Of a DNA stretch of 64,000 bases, positions 27,001 through 38,900 are shown one piece after another. This stretch comes from Strix aluco (taxonomy: Eukaryota > Chordata > Aves > Strigiformes > Strigidae), in NCBI RefSeq assembly GCF_031877795.1, contig NC_133931.1:72453429-72517428 (forward strand), given 5' to 3'. The notes under the pieces were generated by a model. That model was not told where the DNA came from. It searched no databases and saw only the letters and a list, made by a program, of their open reading frames with translations. The translations under genes and the position numbers were made by a program. The number at the start of each line of letters is the position of its first letter. The stretch's first letter is position 1.

Positions 27001-27025
27001 AAATGAAAATGGGACCAGGAAAGGT

Positions 27026-27132
27026 GGAAGGAAGGAAGGAAGGAAGGAAGGAAGGAAGGAAGGAAGGAAGGAAGGAAGGAAGGAAGGAAGGAAGGAAGGA
27101 AGGAAGGAAGGAAGGAAGGAAGGAAGGAAGGA
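27026..27132. repeat. (GGAA)n microsatellite, about 27 units
   Basis: About 107 bp of uninterrupted GGAA units. The repeat gives false open frames in both directions (Gly-Arg-Lys-Glu and Ser-Phe-Leu-Pro periodic peptides). GGAA is the core recognised by ETS-family factors, so long arrays can bind them, but nothing here shows function. Confidence 0.97.
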
Positions 27133-28870
27133 GAGTAATTTAGAAGAAATAATCTTTTCTTAGGGCATTTAGACATTGCCAGGCTATCCAGACTGCCTGC
27201 ACCTGAAAGATTTAATACTGTTTTTCTCAGCATCTGCTGATCAGGTCACGTGCAGCATTTCATTTTGCACTGGTAAAAGAAATACAGATTCTAGCAAGCT
27301 CTTATTTCATTATCAAAACCAACATCACAAGCGGCTCTGGGTTTCTAGCACTGGCCCTTTTGAGTCCATTATAACCACAACAAGCGGGGCAAAGTCATTT
27401 ATGTGCAGCTTGACAGGGGAAGGAGTGAGTCACAGCAACTGTATGCCACAATACCATATCACAGCAACAAAATTAGATGAGTAATCTTGGAGCTTGCCTT
27501 CAGGCAGCTGTCTGGCTGATCTCACAGATCTCACTGCAACAAAATGTCAATGTTTTAATACCTTTGACATTTCTTTAGCTTCAAGGGGCAATGAAACTTT
27601 CTTGGCTACTTCCTAAGACGTGATTATATCAGGAAAAGCAGCTAATTCTTCTTATCTGAAGAGACAATACTGGAAATAATCTTTTCTTCATTGAATGTAA
27701 GATTAACCAGCATCAAATAAAATCCTGGTTAATTAACTAAAGTCATAAAACAACTCTCAATGGATTTAGTTTCAAGTAGCAACTAAATAGATTTAATGCC
27801 TAGGAACCATCCAAACACCTCAGGTGGATCCTGCCTTTTCTGTTCCTCCAGAAATGTATGTTCAAGGAAAGGTTGTCTGTAACGTACAAGGCAGAACAAG
27901 ACAATGCTCAAGGCTTAGTAAGCAAATCTTACTACAGCTCACAAGAAGGTATGGGTCAGATGCCTGCTTCCATAAGCTGGCAGAGCTCTATTCAGCTGGT
28001 GGCCTGCAAAAATACCTTCTAAGAAATGGAAGCAAATAGAGCCTGGTGGAAATTAGCACGTTTCATCAAGTTTCTGAAGGGCTAAGGTAGAGGACTAAGC
28101 TGCTAAGTAAAGGAAGATGGTGCCTGTGATTTAGACCTGCTTGGAAAAGATTACATTAAGTTTGTAGATAGCTATGGTGATGCAGTTGCTCCTTTCCTGT
28201 AAAAGGTAGATGCTGCTCAGTACCCATACAGATCTGTACGACAAGATATACAACACAGACAGTATTTTTAGTGAGCTTCAGAGAGCAGCCTTGCTCTTTG
28301 AAAAGCCCTAGCAGGCAGCAACCTCAGAACACAGTTGCCGTCCAACATATATTCTCCTGCCCAAACAGGGCAGCTACACCAGGACAAAGTTATTGTGACT
28401 ACTGCAAGACAGTGAAGCTGAAGACATTTGAAGCTAGCCTTGCAAAGCATGGTAGGGCCGAGGAGGATGCAGAAGAACCAGACTGTACAGATGGGTGGTT
28501 GAGTGGGGACGGTCCACCTCAGCAAGCAGATGGTTGGTTGTGCTGCTGCTCCAGCACTGCTCAGTTCAGGTAAGGGGATATTTGATTACTTAGGGCACCA
28601 TGAGAGGGTAAGATGTACTGCTCAAGACATCACAGAGAACATGGGGCATTTTCAAAGCTATTTTTACATTTTCTGCATTGTGACAAAAGACTTTTTGTAG
28701 AAGCTGATCAACCAAGTCCCAGGGTCAAAGCAACATAGCTGAGTTAGCACACGGCTGTGCTATAAACCAGATGTAGCACTGCACTGATGTATCTGATATA
28801 CTGCCATATATGTTCCTTATTCTGGATCTGCCAGTTCAGTCAGTATCAACTTGGGAAGAAAGATGCATTT
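27133..28870. other. Intergenic DNA, nothing recognised
   Basis: Unique-looking sequence between the GGAA array and the LTR. No exon, transposon or notable repeat is visible. Confidence 0.6.
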
Positions 28871-28875
28871 ACAGC
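28871..28875. repeat. Target-site duplication, left copy
   Basis: ACAGC directly precedes the LTR terminus TGTCATGG and is identical to the right copy. Confidence 0.9.
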
Positions 28876-29471
28876 TGTCATGGTTTAACCCCAGCCAGCA
28901 ACTAAGCACCACACAGCCACTCACCCACTCCCTTCTGGTGGGATGAGGGAGTGAATCGGAACGGTAAAAGTCAGAAGACTCATGGGTTGAGATAAAGACA
29001 GTTTAATTGGGGAAAGCAAAATCCCCATGCCCAAGCAAAACAAAACAAGGGATTCATTCAGCACTTCCCATGGGCAGGCAGGTGCTCAGCCATCTCCAGG
29101 ACAGCAGGGCTCCATCATGCGTAATGGTGACTTGGGAAGATAAACACCATCACTCCAAACATCCCCCCCTTCCTCCTTCTTCCCCCAGCTTTATATGCTG
29201 AGCATGATGTCTTATGGTCTGGGATATCCCTTTGGTCAGTTGGGGTCAGCTGTCCTGGCTGTGTCCCCTCCCAACTTCTTGTGCACCCCCAGCCTACTCA
29301 CTGGTGGGGTGGGGTGAGAAGCAAAAAAGGCCTTGACTCTGTGTAAGCTCTGCTCAGCAGTAACTAAAACATCCCTGTGTTATCAACACTGTTTTCAGCA
29401 CAAATCCAAAACATAGCCCCATACTAGCTACTGTGAAGAAAATGAGCTCTATCCCAGCCAAAACCAGCACA
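28876..29471 (-). mobile_element. Solo LTR of an endogenous retrovirus (ERVL-like)
   Basis: A 596-bp element has LTR termini TGTCATGG...CCAGCACA on the + strand, i.e. TG...CA ends in either reading. It is flanked by a perfect 5-bp target duplication ACAGC (28871-28875 and 29472-29476). The terminal text GTTTAACCCCAGCC and the inner GTCAGCTGTCCTGGCTGTGT are ones I recognise from an abundant LTR family of bird genomes. In that family the sense strand is the minus strand here, starting TGTGCTGGTTTTGGC. A TATA-like box on the minus strand (TATAAA, + coordinates 29189-29194) fits an LTR promoter. No gag, pol or env sequence adjoins it, so it is a solo LTR left by recombination. The 5-bp duplication suits ERVL elements, but subfamily naming needs a repeat library. 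Confidence 0.92.
29189..29194 (-). promoter_or_regulatory. LTR TATA-like box
   Basis: The minus strand reads GCATATAAAGC here, placed near the middle of the LTR where the U3/R boundary is expected. It is a plausible remnant promoter directed away from FRRS1L. Confidence 0.45.
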
Positions 29472-29476
29472 ACAGC
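29472..29476. repeat. Target-site duplication, right copy
   Basis: ACAGC directly follows the LTR terminus CCAGCACA and matches the left copy exactly. Confidence 0.9.
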
Positions 29477-32400
29477 AGAGGCGTTACCTAAAAGTCTGTG
29501 GAGTGCAAAGCAATAGGAGCTTGATGAGCAAATGACCCTGCAACCTCTTCAAGTCTAGTAACACCAACAGGGTATGTCCTCAGCTTCACCACAGCTGTCC
29601 CACTAAACTGCTTCTCAGCTTGTGAGAAATGCTGTTTCACACTGGCAAAGCTCTGTCAGATGGTGATATTTTTCCTGCCCGGGGTTAGTTTTCTTAGGTA
29701 GCAGGCTTAGCACTGTGTGGGAGGTTCAATGAGGTTTCACGCATGTCCCATATGCTGCTCTTCCTCTGTAACCACACAGGTCTGCAAATTGGGCTGAAAA
29801 TAAAGTGAACAGCAACCCTTGTCCTGCTAAGGACTGCCTATTTCCATTCAGATGCCATGTTTCCATGTGAAGCATCCCTGCTGCAGCCGTTATGTAAGGG
29901 CTTCTCTGGTTCTATTAATTTTTCTCTTGTTCTTCATGATTGTGAGCTAAATAGACAACAGGAAAGAGGGGAACACAGTGGCAGGCAGGACTTTGAGGCC
30001 CTAATTGAGGAAAGGAGGGAGGTGTGTTGGTAGTCCTCTCTGGCTCCTGAAGCATCATCTTCCCTTTTTGGTACTCACTTAAAGGCTTTGCTGAATACAT
30101 GTGCATGGCAGTATTCTGGCTGCTTTGCTTTCTGCAGACTATATAGGCTCCTTTTAACATGGTTTGCTTCCAAAAGCACAAAAAAAAAGACAGTGTGCTT
30201 TATACATGAGCTAGCATTGTTTTCTACAGCATCTTTTGAGATCCCAGGAAATTTGTGAGAAGAAAAATTTTGCTTTTAGGTTGTCTCACTATTGCTTATG
30301 GTCAGAAAATTAAACATTTGGGAAGGCAAAAAGTAGGCTTTCTACCCTTTTCATTGAAATGTGAATGCAACAGTTTATTCCAAGTTAAAATGTGAGCAAT
30401 GGAATAGATTAAATGAATCTTCTCTCAAAGATAACTTTCAATGATGATGTGATTCTCTGCAAAAAAACCCAAAATGTTTTTACTGTTTTTTATAAAAAAT
30501 TTCAAATAGAAAAATAAATTACATTTTGTATCACTTTCTCTTTAATGTGATTGAATAGTGGGATGTTTTTAATTAAGACAAAAATCTCCATGTTAATAGT
30601 CTTGATTAAAGGGGCTTTTAAATAGTTTATCTGCCTGGCTATGTTCCATCCTAAAGCTCTGCAGAGGAAGATGTCTTTCATGTTGAATTTAAATGCTTAT
30701 TATCCCTTTGAACTCTGCCAGTCCACTTATTTGAAATATTATTCTTCCCTTCTAGCCTGTGGAGTCAGCTCACCAAGAGATTTTGGTAATGTCACTCTCT
30801 GGGGAACTCTGCTGTCAGATTCGATCCTTGAGCTAGAAGCTGAGGGTAGTATTTCAAAGCTCGCTGTGATCTGCTGCCTCATTTCAGTGCCAGCCCTACA
30901 GCAGGGACCTATGACATCCATGTGGACGCATCACCTGGGACAATGAAGCCTTGATGTCATCCGTGGGCCTCATATGACAATAACCACTGATAGCTTATAA
31001 ATAGTGATCTTGGTTAAAGACCGCTTTACCCCCATGGTACCTACTGAGGAGAAATCTGGGGGAGGGAAAAGTGAGGCAGGATGGAGAGGTTCCTGAAAAA
31101 ACACTGTTAGATATGAATGTGAATAGTAACTGGAAAAGAGGAGGGTTTTTTATAAAGCGTCCCTTTTTTTTCCTGACGGCTACCGTAAATGTTGTCTTTA
31201 CTTCACTTTCTACTTTCTGCTGAAAGCAAAGCAGTGTGCCGCTGGGGTCACTATATACAATTGCATCCAGGAGCGCTCTCCTTTTACGCACCTGCAATAC
31301 AGTTCAGGCATCTGACAATGTCAGGTTAGGTGAGCAGCTCACCTGAAGGACACACAGCTGTACAAATATGGACCGCAGGTGCTTGCGTGTTCTAGGAAAC
31401 CAGCTGGCCTGCTCACCCACCACACCAGAGAAAGCAATGAACCTGGTCAGGGCTAATGAATGATACGATCCTCTGTGATTGAACTGTTCCTCTCCTGCCC
31501 GGTCACGGAGTTTGTGGGAAAATCCATAAACAGGGGTTGACATGAGCAAATGGGAATTGTTATTCCAGAGCACACAAAGCCAAAGGTTCGGTCCCCTGCA
31601 CAGCCCCTGAACGCTCATCGTAGTTGCTCCTCCTGGAAAGTGAAGAAGTGAAAGCACTCGACAAATGGATCAAAATGCTCACGCTCTTGTCTATGCAAGC
31701 GTTAGGTAGCAAAGGTTTTGCTGTGTGTTTCTTATGCTAGAAGGGTACCTGCTTTGCTATTTCTGTTGTCTGAGCTGCACACCTGATGAGCCGGAGCAGG
31801 CACAGCCAAGTGAGCTGCTGCCTGTCATGGTTGTGTGAAGCCAGAGGAAGAAGGTCTCCTGCCTGCCGATGCCTGGCCAGGGGTGGCGGGGGGGGATTTG
31901 CAGGGGAAGAACAGCCAGGACTGAAGAGGAAGTTTTTTGGGATAAGAGAAGGTGCTGAAGGTTTATAGAGAGCACCCAGCATCCATTCAGGTCCTCTGCC
32001 AGCCCCTTCTTGGGGTCAGGTACCTGTCAAGCCCTCCCAGTACAGGAACAGTTAGAAGGAAAGCAGCACAAGGAGATCAGACTTCTGACGACAGAAGAAA
32101 ACCAGTGAAGAAAAGAAGAAGTGATATGGGCATCAATTGTTCAAAAAAGGATCAAGGGAGCACCAGAAATGTTTATTTTTGTGGTTCTGCCTACACACTT
32201 GTTAAGCTAGCACTTGTCAGCACAGCCTGTGTTGTCCATGTGAGTGTCCCTCAGGCCTGTGGCCATCTGTCCTACTCAGTGTTTTACGTGCAACATCTGT
32301 AACAGTGTTCCTCTGTGAAACGGGGCAGGATGACTCTCTCTGTTAAAACTATGGTGCTGTGGAAGAGCTGAAAGAGCTCTCTTCTCCCCCCGAAGCTGAA

Positions 32401-34739
32401 ATACCAATACTGCCTTTCAAGCCTACACAGTTCCCTTATGAGAAATGCAAAATGCTACTGGGTCTTCTTTAATGTACCAGAAAAGTAAAGCAAAATAGTC
32501 TTCTGCTAAGAAATTGTGACTTTGCTTAGCTGTAGTTCTGGAAGTCAATTTCATAACCATGAGGCCACAACTGGAAGGATGCGTGCAAGTTTTTAAAAGG
32601 GGTTAAATATGCTTTTGACAGTTGTCCCCAAAGTAGAGCTCAAATAGAAAAGAGGAGATAAAAATAAACATTGCTCAACCCTTTCATTGATTGCAGGCTG
32701 TCAAACGGGACAGGTGCTGTGGAAAAACTCATGTGTGATTGTGTCATTAGAAGCTGAGTCATCGTGCGAGGGCAGGGAGCTGGGTGGAGGGGCTGGGGCA
32801 ACTGTGGGCAACCTTAACTTCAGCACTGACAGCTCTTCAGAGAAGAGCTGGTCAGAAGCAGGGGTTTCTTGTGTTTTGAGAACTTCATTCAAACTGGGAA
32901 TGAAAAGCAAAAATTTCCTGTGGATAAAACTAAACAAAGTATCCAAACTCGGTTTTCTGCTGCTGCTGCTAAACTCTTTGGATAATGGCAAACAAAATAA
33001 ATATGAATATAATAAGAACAGTATGATGTTTGAGCAAAATAGTAGAATCAAACGAGCGCTAATTCCCTAAAGAAAATAGGTAAACTGAAACCTTATTCTT
33101 GACTTTCACTTTGAAAATATTACCAATATTGATGCTTCACTGCAAATGAGAGTTCTGATGAGTTTGGTTTTTTTGCTCTGTGTTGTTTTAGCAACTAAAT
33201 GCTGAGACATTTCATGAGAAGAAGCATTGTCTACTATGGATGAAAAAAGCCAGTCACACAGCACTCTCCACCCAGGCCGTCTCTCATCAGCATGTGTCCA
33301 GGGTACAAAAGGGCTAAGGGAGTGGGCAAACTGATCTCTCTTAGGGATGTCCAGAAGAAAACTCAGAAGGCAGATTTAAAGTGCCTACCTCATGCAGCAA
33401 ATACCTGCTTAACTGCTTTTTCTATGTTTGGGTTCAGGGTTTGTGCATGTCTACTTGTGTGTAGAAAAAGGGCCTTGGCCCAGCATGGCCTGAGCTTGGT
33501 AAAGCTGTTGGGTGCCAGCACAGTAACACTGTGACTGCCTGTGAGGAGTTGTGAGCAAGCCTCAGCTGAGCACTTTGTCGGTCTCCGCTGCTACATTTTG
33601 GGAGTGTTGACATATGCAAATATTTTACAGTGGCAGGGAGAGGGCTCTGTGCACATGTGGGAGAACCAGCCGTCAGAACAGGGGAGTTTGGATTTCTCTC
33701 CAAGCACCAGACTGATGGCTGGATTTTTTCCCCGTTTCCTTTTTCCCCCATTGATGAGCACTGTTTTCAGTAAATGCTTAAAGACTGTTTTCCTGTCTCA
33801 AATTGGCATAGCAACAGCATCAGAACAAAACTCAAAAACATCGACTTAATGACATACTGAAATGGCTTCAGAATTCATAATACGCTCTTATTTATCTGAA
33901 GTGTAAGGGAAGGGTTTATTGCACGGCATACACCTTAGGCTGTTGGAAACCTTTCCTCCGTGCACATGTTGACTGTCAAATGAAGATAAGCAGTTAAATA
34001 CTCATCCTTTAATTAGGTTATCCTTGTAAACATCTGTATGAAAAACACTGAAGTAACCTTAGGATATATTATGTAATTGCACAGTAGAAACAAGAAAACA
34101 TAAGTTTAGTGTTATTTGTTGCTGGTGTCACGTGAAGATCTTGACAAGAAAGTTACAACCATTTATCAACACTACAATCTTTTTGCTTAGTAGAAACAAG
34201 TGACGTAACTGTGATTAGAAATCCTCTCTCAAGGATGCAACTTCTCCCCTAACAACCCTCAAATACGATGCTTTTATCCCCACACTAACCAGTATAAGCA
34301 TTTCTAAATCTTGGCCATTAAACAATGTTTTTTTCTGTTCAATGACACTGTGTTTTATAAAACATTCCTGTATTCCAGCATCTCTGGATAAATAAACCAT
34401 GTTGAACTCTGACTTCATTGGCATCGTGAGAAGTAAACCTGACTTTGCTAATTTAAATATTAGTAACAACTTAAGTAAATTTAGATATTAAAAATGTCTC
34501 TTTTTTTTCACTTAGTTTACAAGCATTTCAAAACATTACATCCAAGCTCTCTGAAGCTGCTTGCTGTTACACCCCTAGCAGACGGATGGGATCTTTTCTA
34601 CATGGGAGTAAACCGTTTTATGCTTAGTTCATCCCCCCATCCAAGGTTCAAAGTCTCTTGTGGGTGTTAACAAAGCCTGCAGTGAGGCTTTTGAGAGGCT
34701 TAACTCTTCTCCATTAGTCTACCTGGTTTTGGTACCCAA
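29477..34739. other. Intergenic DNA, no gene recognised
   Basis: About 5.3 kb without a supported gene. Open frames up to 127 codons exist on both strands, without family resemblance or splice support. No clear transposon is visible. Confidence 0.6.
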
Positions 34740-35650
34740 AGCCTCGAGACAAGAGCCGGAGCTGGGGCTGCAGTGCCCCCCCGGGCTGGGTAACTCACCC
34801 CGCCGCCCCAGAAGCCTTCACCCCGCTACTGCCGAACCACGGGGAAGCCCCGGCTCCTGCGCTCCCACGCGTGTTTTCCACCCCTCGGGTGCTCGCCTTG
34901 CTCGCTCGCTTCCCCCCGTGGCTGACGGCTCTCGGGAACGACTTGACCCGTAACTCAGCGGCAGGGGGGACTCCGGCTGCCCCAGAACCGCTGTCAGGGC
35001 TCACCCACCCACCCCCCGGGCTCCGGGCTGACGGCGGGTCCTCGGCCGGCGGCCCCTCGCTCCCCCCTCCAGCTAGCAGAGCCCCCTTTCTCGCCTGGCC
35101 GGGCATCAGGGTTCCGGGGACCCCGCTGTCCTCCGGTGGCTTGGTGCCCCTCGGCGGCGGGCGGGTGTTATTGCCGAAACCGCCGCTCCCCGGGGCGCGG
35201 CCGGCGGGCTTGTGCTCGCCCGTCCCGGCGGGGGGCGGGGTATGGTGTGGTGTGTGTGCAGCCCCGGGCAGCGACTGGCAGCATTTCCCCGGCTGCACCT
35301 TCCTCAGCGCAGGCACGGGCACGGGGTGTGTCCTGGGAAACTGGTCTCTTTCTCCTCAATTTCGTCTCTCCCCTCCCCTGCTCTCCTTCCCCCTTCCTCG
35401 AAAAAACACCCCCAAAAAAGCCGCGCTTGTAGCTGTCCCGTAATGCATTTGGGGGTGAAAGCGAGCACCTGGCCTGCGACCCAGGCCCAAGAAAGTGTAG
35501 TGGGGGCAAGGGGTGTATTTGGGCTGGGGCCCAGCAGCGTCGGGGAGGCAGCAGGGCAACACTGGGGCGCTCCAGCCAAAACCAGACTTGGAACCTTTTC
35601 CCGGAGCCTGGGCTCTGGGGGCTGCCCTTCCCCTGGGCTCCAATATCCCT
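34740..35650. promoter_or_regulatory. Orphan CpG island
   Basis: Base composition changes sharply from AT-rich to very GC-rich with dense CG dinucleotides, most strongly from about 34,750 to 35,330, and then fades by about 35,650. It lies about 23 kb past the EPB41L4B stop and about 5.5 kb before FRRS1L, so it is neither gene's main promoter. No exon with a recognisable product or TATA box is visible. Large overlapping open frames on both strands (e.g. 34871-35443 and 34795-35322) are Pro/Gly/Ala/Arg-rich, as expected from GC-rich noncoding DNA. It may be the promoter of an unannotated noncoding transcript or a distal regulatory island. Confidence 0.7.
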
Positions 35651-35887
35651 GAGAGAAAGAGAAATCTCCCCTAATCGGGGAATTTTTCCCTGGTTGTTTG
35701 AAGCAAAGCATCCCCTCCTGTAGCTTTTACCCGGGAGAGGACAAGGCCTAACCTATGATCCCCCCCTTCCTAGGCAGGAGCTGCCTCAGTTAGGACGTAT
35801 AGAAAGCAACATCACGGCCTACGAGCAACTCAGAAGGAGCTTCTCTGCTGATTTTTCCCGCCCGCTTATGTTCACCTGGAAGACAAG

Positions 35888-35888
<1 letters not shown>

Positions 35889-35974
<86 letters not shown>

Positions 35975-35984
35975 GCTGTTGTTA
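35889..35984. repeat. Compound (ATT)n-(GTT)n microsatellite
   Basis: About 13 ATT units (35889-35929) pass directly into about 18 TTG units ending near 35984, with one GCTG interruption at about 35974-35977. Confidence 0.97.
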
Positions 35985-38900
35985 TTTCTTTAGACTCAGA
36001 GGTGTCTAAGTTTGGGTTGAGGAAAGGCAGTTTTAAATGACTCTTTTCCAACAGGCAAACTTACAGAACTTTTATCATAACTCTTCAGATGGAGTCTCAT
36101 GAGGGAACAAGGCTTTATCTTTTTTTAATTTCTTATTTCTGAGTTCTTAACTAATTAGGATGAAATGACATTGTCATGCACGGAATTAATTGAATTCTGC
36201 CAGTACTGCTTAAACTCTTTAAAACATTCCTACCTAAATGAGCTCTTTGCTAGCACGAGCTGAATTTTTCAGCTCTCTGGGCCAATTTTTGCACAATAAG
36301 TAAATGGTATTTATGCACAGGGAGGCCTCAATGTAATGCCCTCTATTGCGAGTTCTAATAAAAGGCTGCTCTGTTTTGGCTCCTTATTAGAATAACACTA
36401 TAAATAACCTCTTTGTAACAAGGACTTTTTAAAAAAATGTGAAAAGTTTTGCTCTGAAACCTCCTGGTGCACATTGTGCCACCATCTGGCAGATCTGGCT
36501 TTCAGGGTAGGTAACACCTCCCAGCACTGCATTCACGCTGGGGTAGCAAAGAGTGCCAGAGAGGTAAAAAAATGCAATCTTGGGAGAAAAGACATAAGCT
36601 GCCTGATGTAAAACAGCAGAAAAAAAAGCTGCACAGTTTCAATATACCTTGGGAAGGGTCCATAGTGCTTATTGAAGCAAAACTCATGCTGATTTAGTGT
36701 CTAAGACTGCTGGACTTAGTCTTTAGATTATTGTATGTTATGCTTGCGTAAAAGAGCTTGGAGACATTGCTTTTTTCCTACATTAGATTAATTTTATAGA
36801 AAGAGTGCTGTTGTGAGCAATATTGGCTGCAGAGGCACGGTTGCCCTTGGAGCAAGACCAGATACATAATTCAGTGGCAGCAGAAAAAGAAAGATTTAGC
36901 AGTGCTGAGCAAAAGATGATCTAACGATCTAATGCAGTTTTCATTTGGATGATAACATATTTAGAGCTTGTATTTTCTTGCCTTTCTCCAGAAGACCCAA
37001 AGCGGTACCATGACTCCAAAAAGCTTCACTCATCTCTTTATTTAGTAGCTTTCAGAAATAGCACACATCTTTTTCCTCCATAGCATTTCGGTTTTTCTAA
37101 GGCGATCACTTAGTTTTTACTTTTCTCATAGGAGATACTCTTAATGAATTGGTATTTGACATTTTTTCCTTTGTCAATAATTTTCGTACATCATGAAAAA
37201 CCTCTGCTTGCAAGAAATTCCTAGCAGATTTTCTCCCATGTCTTAGTTTAAGTAACTAACGCAGCAAGCATGTTTCTGTAGTCACAGGTAGTTAACTAGA
37301 GCACAAGATGAATGACTGTTAATGAAATCAGGGCGATTTCTCAATTTCTAACATTTGTATTGTTTAATAAAGGAAAGCCCAAGATAAATTACTGGTAGAG
37401 TAGATACGTTCACCGTATTGAACAAGATTGTGATAAGGGTTTGAGAAAACTGCGTATGAACTACAAATTCTGGTTCAGGTTGTTGCAGAGTTCTTGTAAG
37501 AAAACTGCTGTCTCAGGAGTCATTCTGATAGTCAGCACTGGTGGATACATACTGGTTTTTCAATACATATTGATTTGATGGAAATAACCAGGAGCACTAA
37601 ACTTTAAGGACCTGTTCTTGGGCTTGGATACACTGAGGAAGTAGCTCGAAGAGGCAGGGCAGTATGAACTGAACCAGCTTCGCCTTTTCGGGTTGAACTG
37701 GGAATAACAATAACTTATCAAGAGCTGAGTAAGGAAGTTGAGCCTCTTATAAGAGGACTATCAAATGGAGAAAAGCTGCTAAATCATGCACAGAAGCAGA
37801 AAAGCAACTGGATCAGGCAGGATCCAGACTAACTGGTCACAGCAGTGGTGGGGGACTTGTTTGACATGGGTGGTCCCAAAGGCAGAGCAGGCACAAAGGA
37901 TGCTGTATTAGGGGTTTCTGTAGCCTGTTGGCCTGCCAGCATCACTGGCCTTTCCCCGTTCCTCTCTTCATTAGTCAAGCCATGCTCTTATATGTCTCGT
38001 GGGGTTTTACCCTCTTCCCCCTCTCCAGTACAGGAGCTGCAGCCACTCCTGAATAATGCAATTAGAGACTCTGAGACAAGATTTTTTTTCCGAGTCTCTG
38101 TTATGTAAACTATGACTTATTCCTGAAGCTTTAATTTCTAGTCCAAATGCCCCAAAAAGCATGAGCCTCCAGGGTGTACTTTGAGTAAGAAACAGAGCCA
38201 AGAGAGAAGGCAGGATGGGCCTCAAGGGATGGCTGGGGATAAAGCCGGTCTCCAGTCCTGAGAAGACACCACTAGACTGAGTGCTAGCACGGGAGAATTG
38301 CCCAAGGTAGGGCAATTAATCATGCAAGGAATCTGGCTGCTGGATTCTGCTGAGGCAGAAGGTGATGGTGTGAGAAGTGGTGGAGATGACCACATGTCTA
38401 ATTCACCAAAAGCAAGAGGACTCCTGCTGTCAGAGGATGGCGATACCTTCCAACCCACGGTTCACACACGGCATGTGTATGTCCATCTAAGAAAGGTGTT
38501 GCCAGCATGTGCAAGCTGTGAACTACGGCATTCAGAATGTTTGGGCATTCGCGGATTAAGGCTGCTCGTCCAACTGCAGTTCGGACTCCTGCTAAAGCTT
38601 TTTTTGATGGCAGCCTCAGTTACTTGATCAGATAAGGATCTTCTCTGCAGAACTGCTGCCGCATGGGCAGTGCTGTTAGTTGCAGACCTTTCTGTCTGCT
38701 GAAAATTGAAGGTACTCAGTAATGCTCGACCAGTCTCAGTACATTGTTGCTTCCTATAAGCAACCCATTTTTGTGATAGGAACAACCTTAAGGCAAACAC
38801 AAGAGGTTCTGCTAAGGAAAAAAATGTGTCTGTAGTAATTAATTTTAATTTATTAATAAATCTTAATTTTTAATTAAATTTTTAAGGATTTACTAGGAGG

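Larger units (their letters stand above)
12111..27025. other. Intergenic DNA, no gene recognised
   Basis: Roughly 15 kb with no exon I can support on either strand. The 17.7-22.7 kb part is richer in G+C and has many overlapping short open frames on both strands, which is what GC-rich noncoding DNA gives. Named items inside are a 12-bp inverted repeat (16240-16276), a pyrimidine tract (20774-20833) and a 24-bp tandem duplication (21022-21069). No recognisable transposon was seen. Confidence 0.6.

Noticed and set aside
27026-27132. CRISPR-like regular array
   Set aside because: A pure tetranucleotide repeat without spacers, in a vertebrate genome.
26961-27233. Periodic Ser-Phe-Leu-Pro protein on the minus strand
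   Set aside because: It is translation of the GGAA microsatellite.
34871-35443. 190-codon + strand and 175-codon - strand frames in the 35 kb CpG island
   Set aside because: Both are Pro/Gly/Ser/Arg-rich with no domain or splice support, and they overlap each other.
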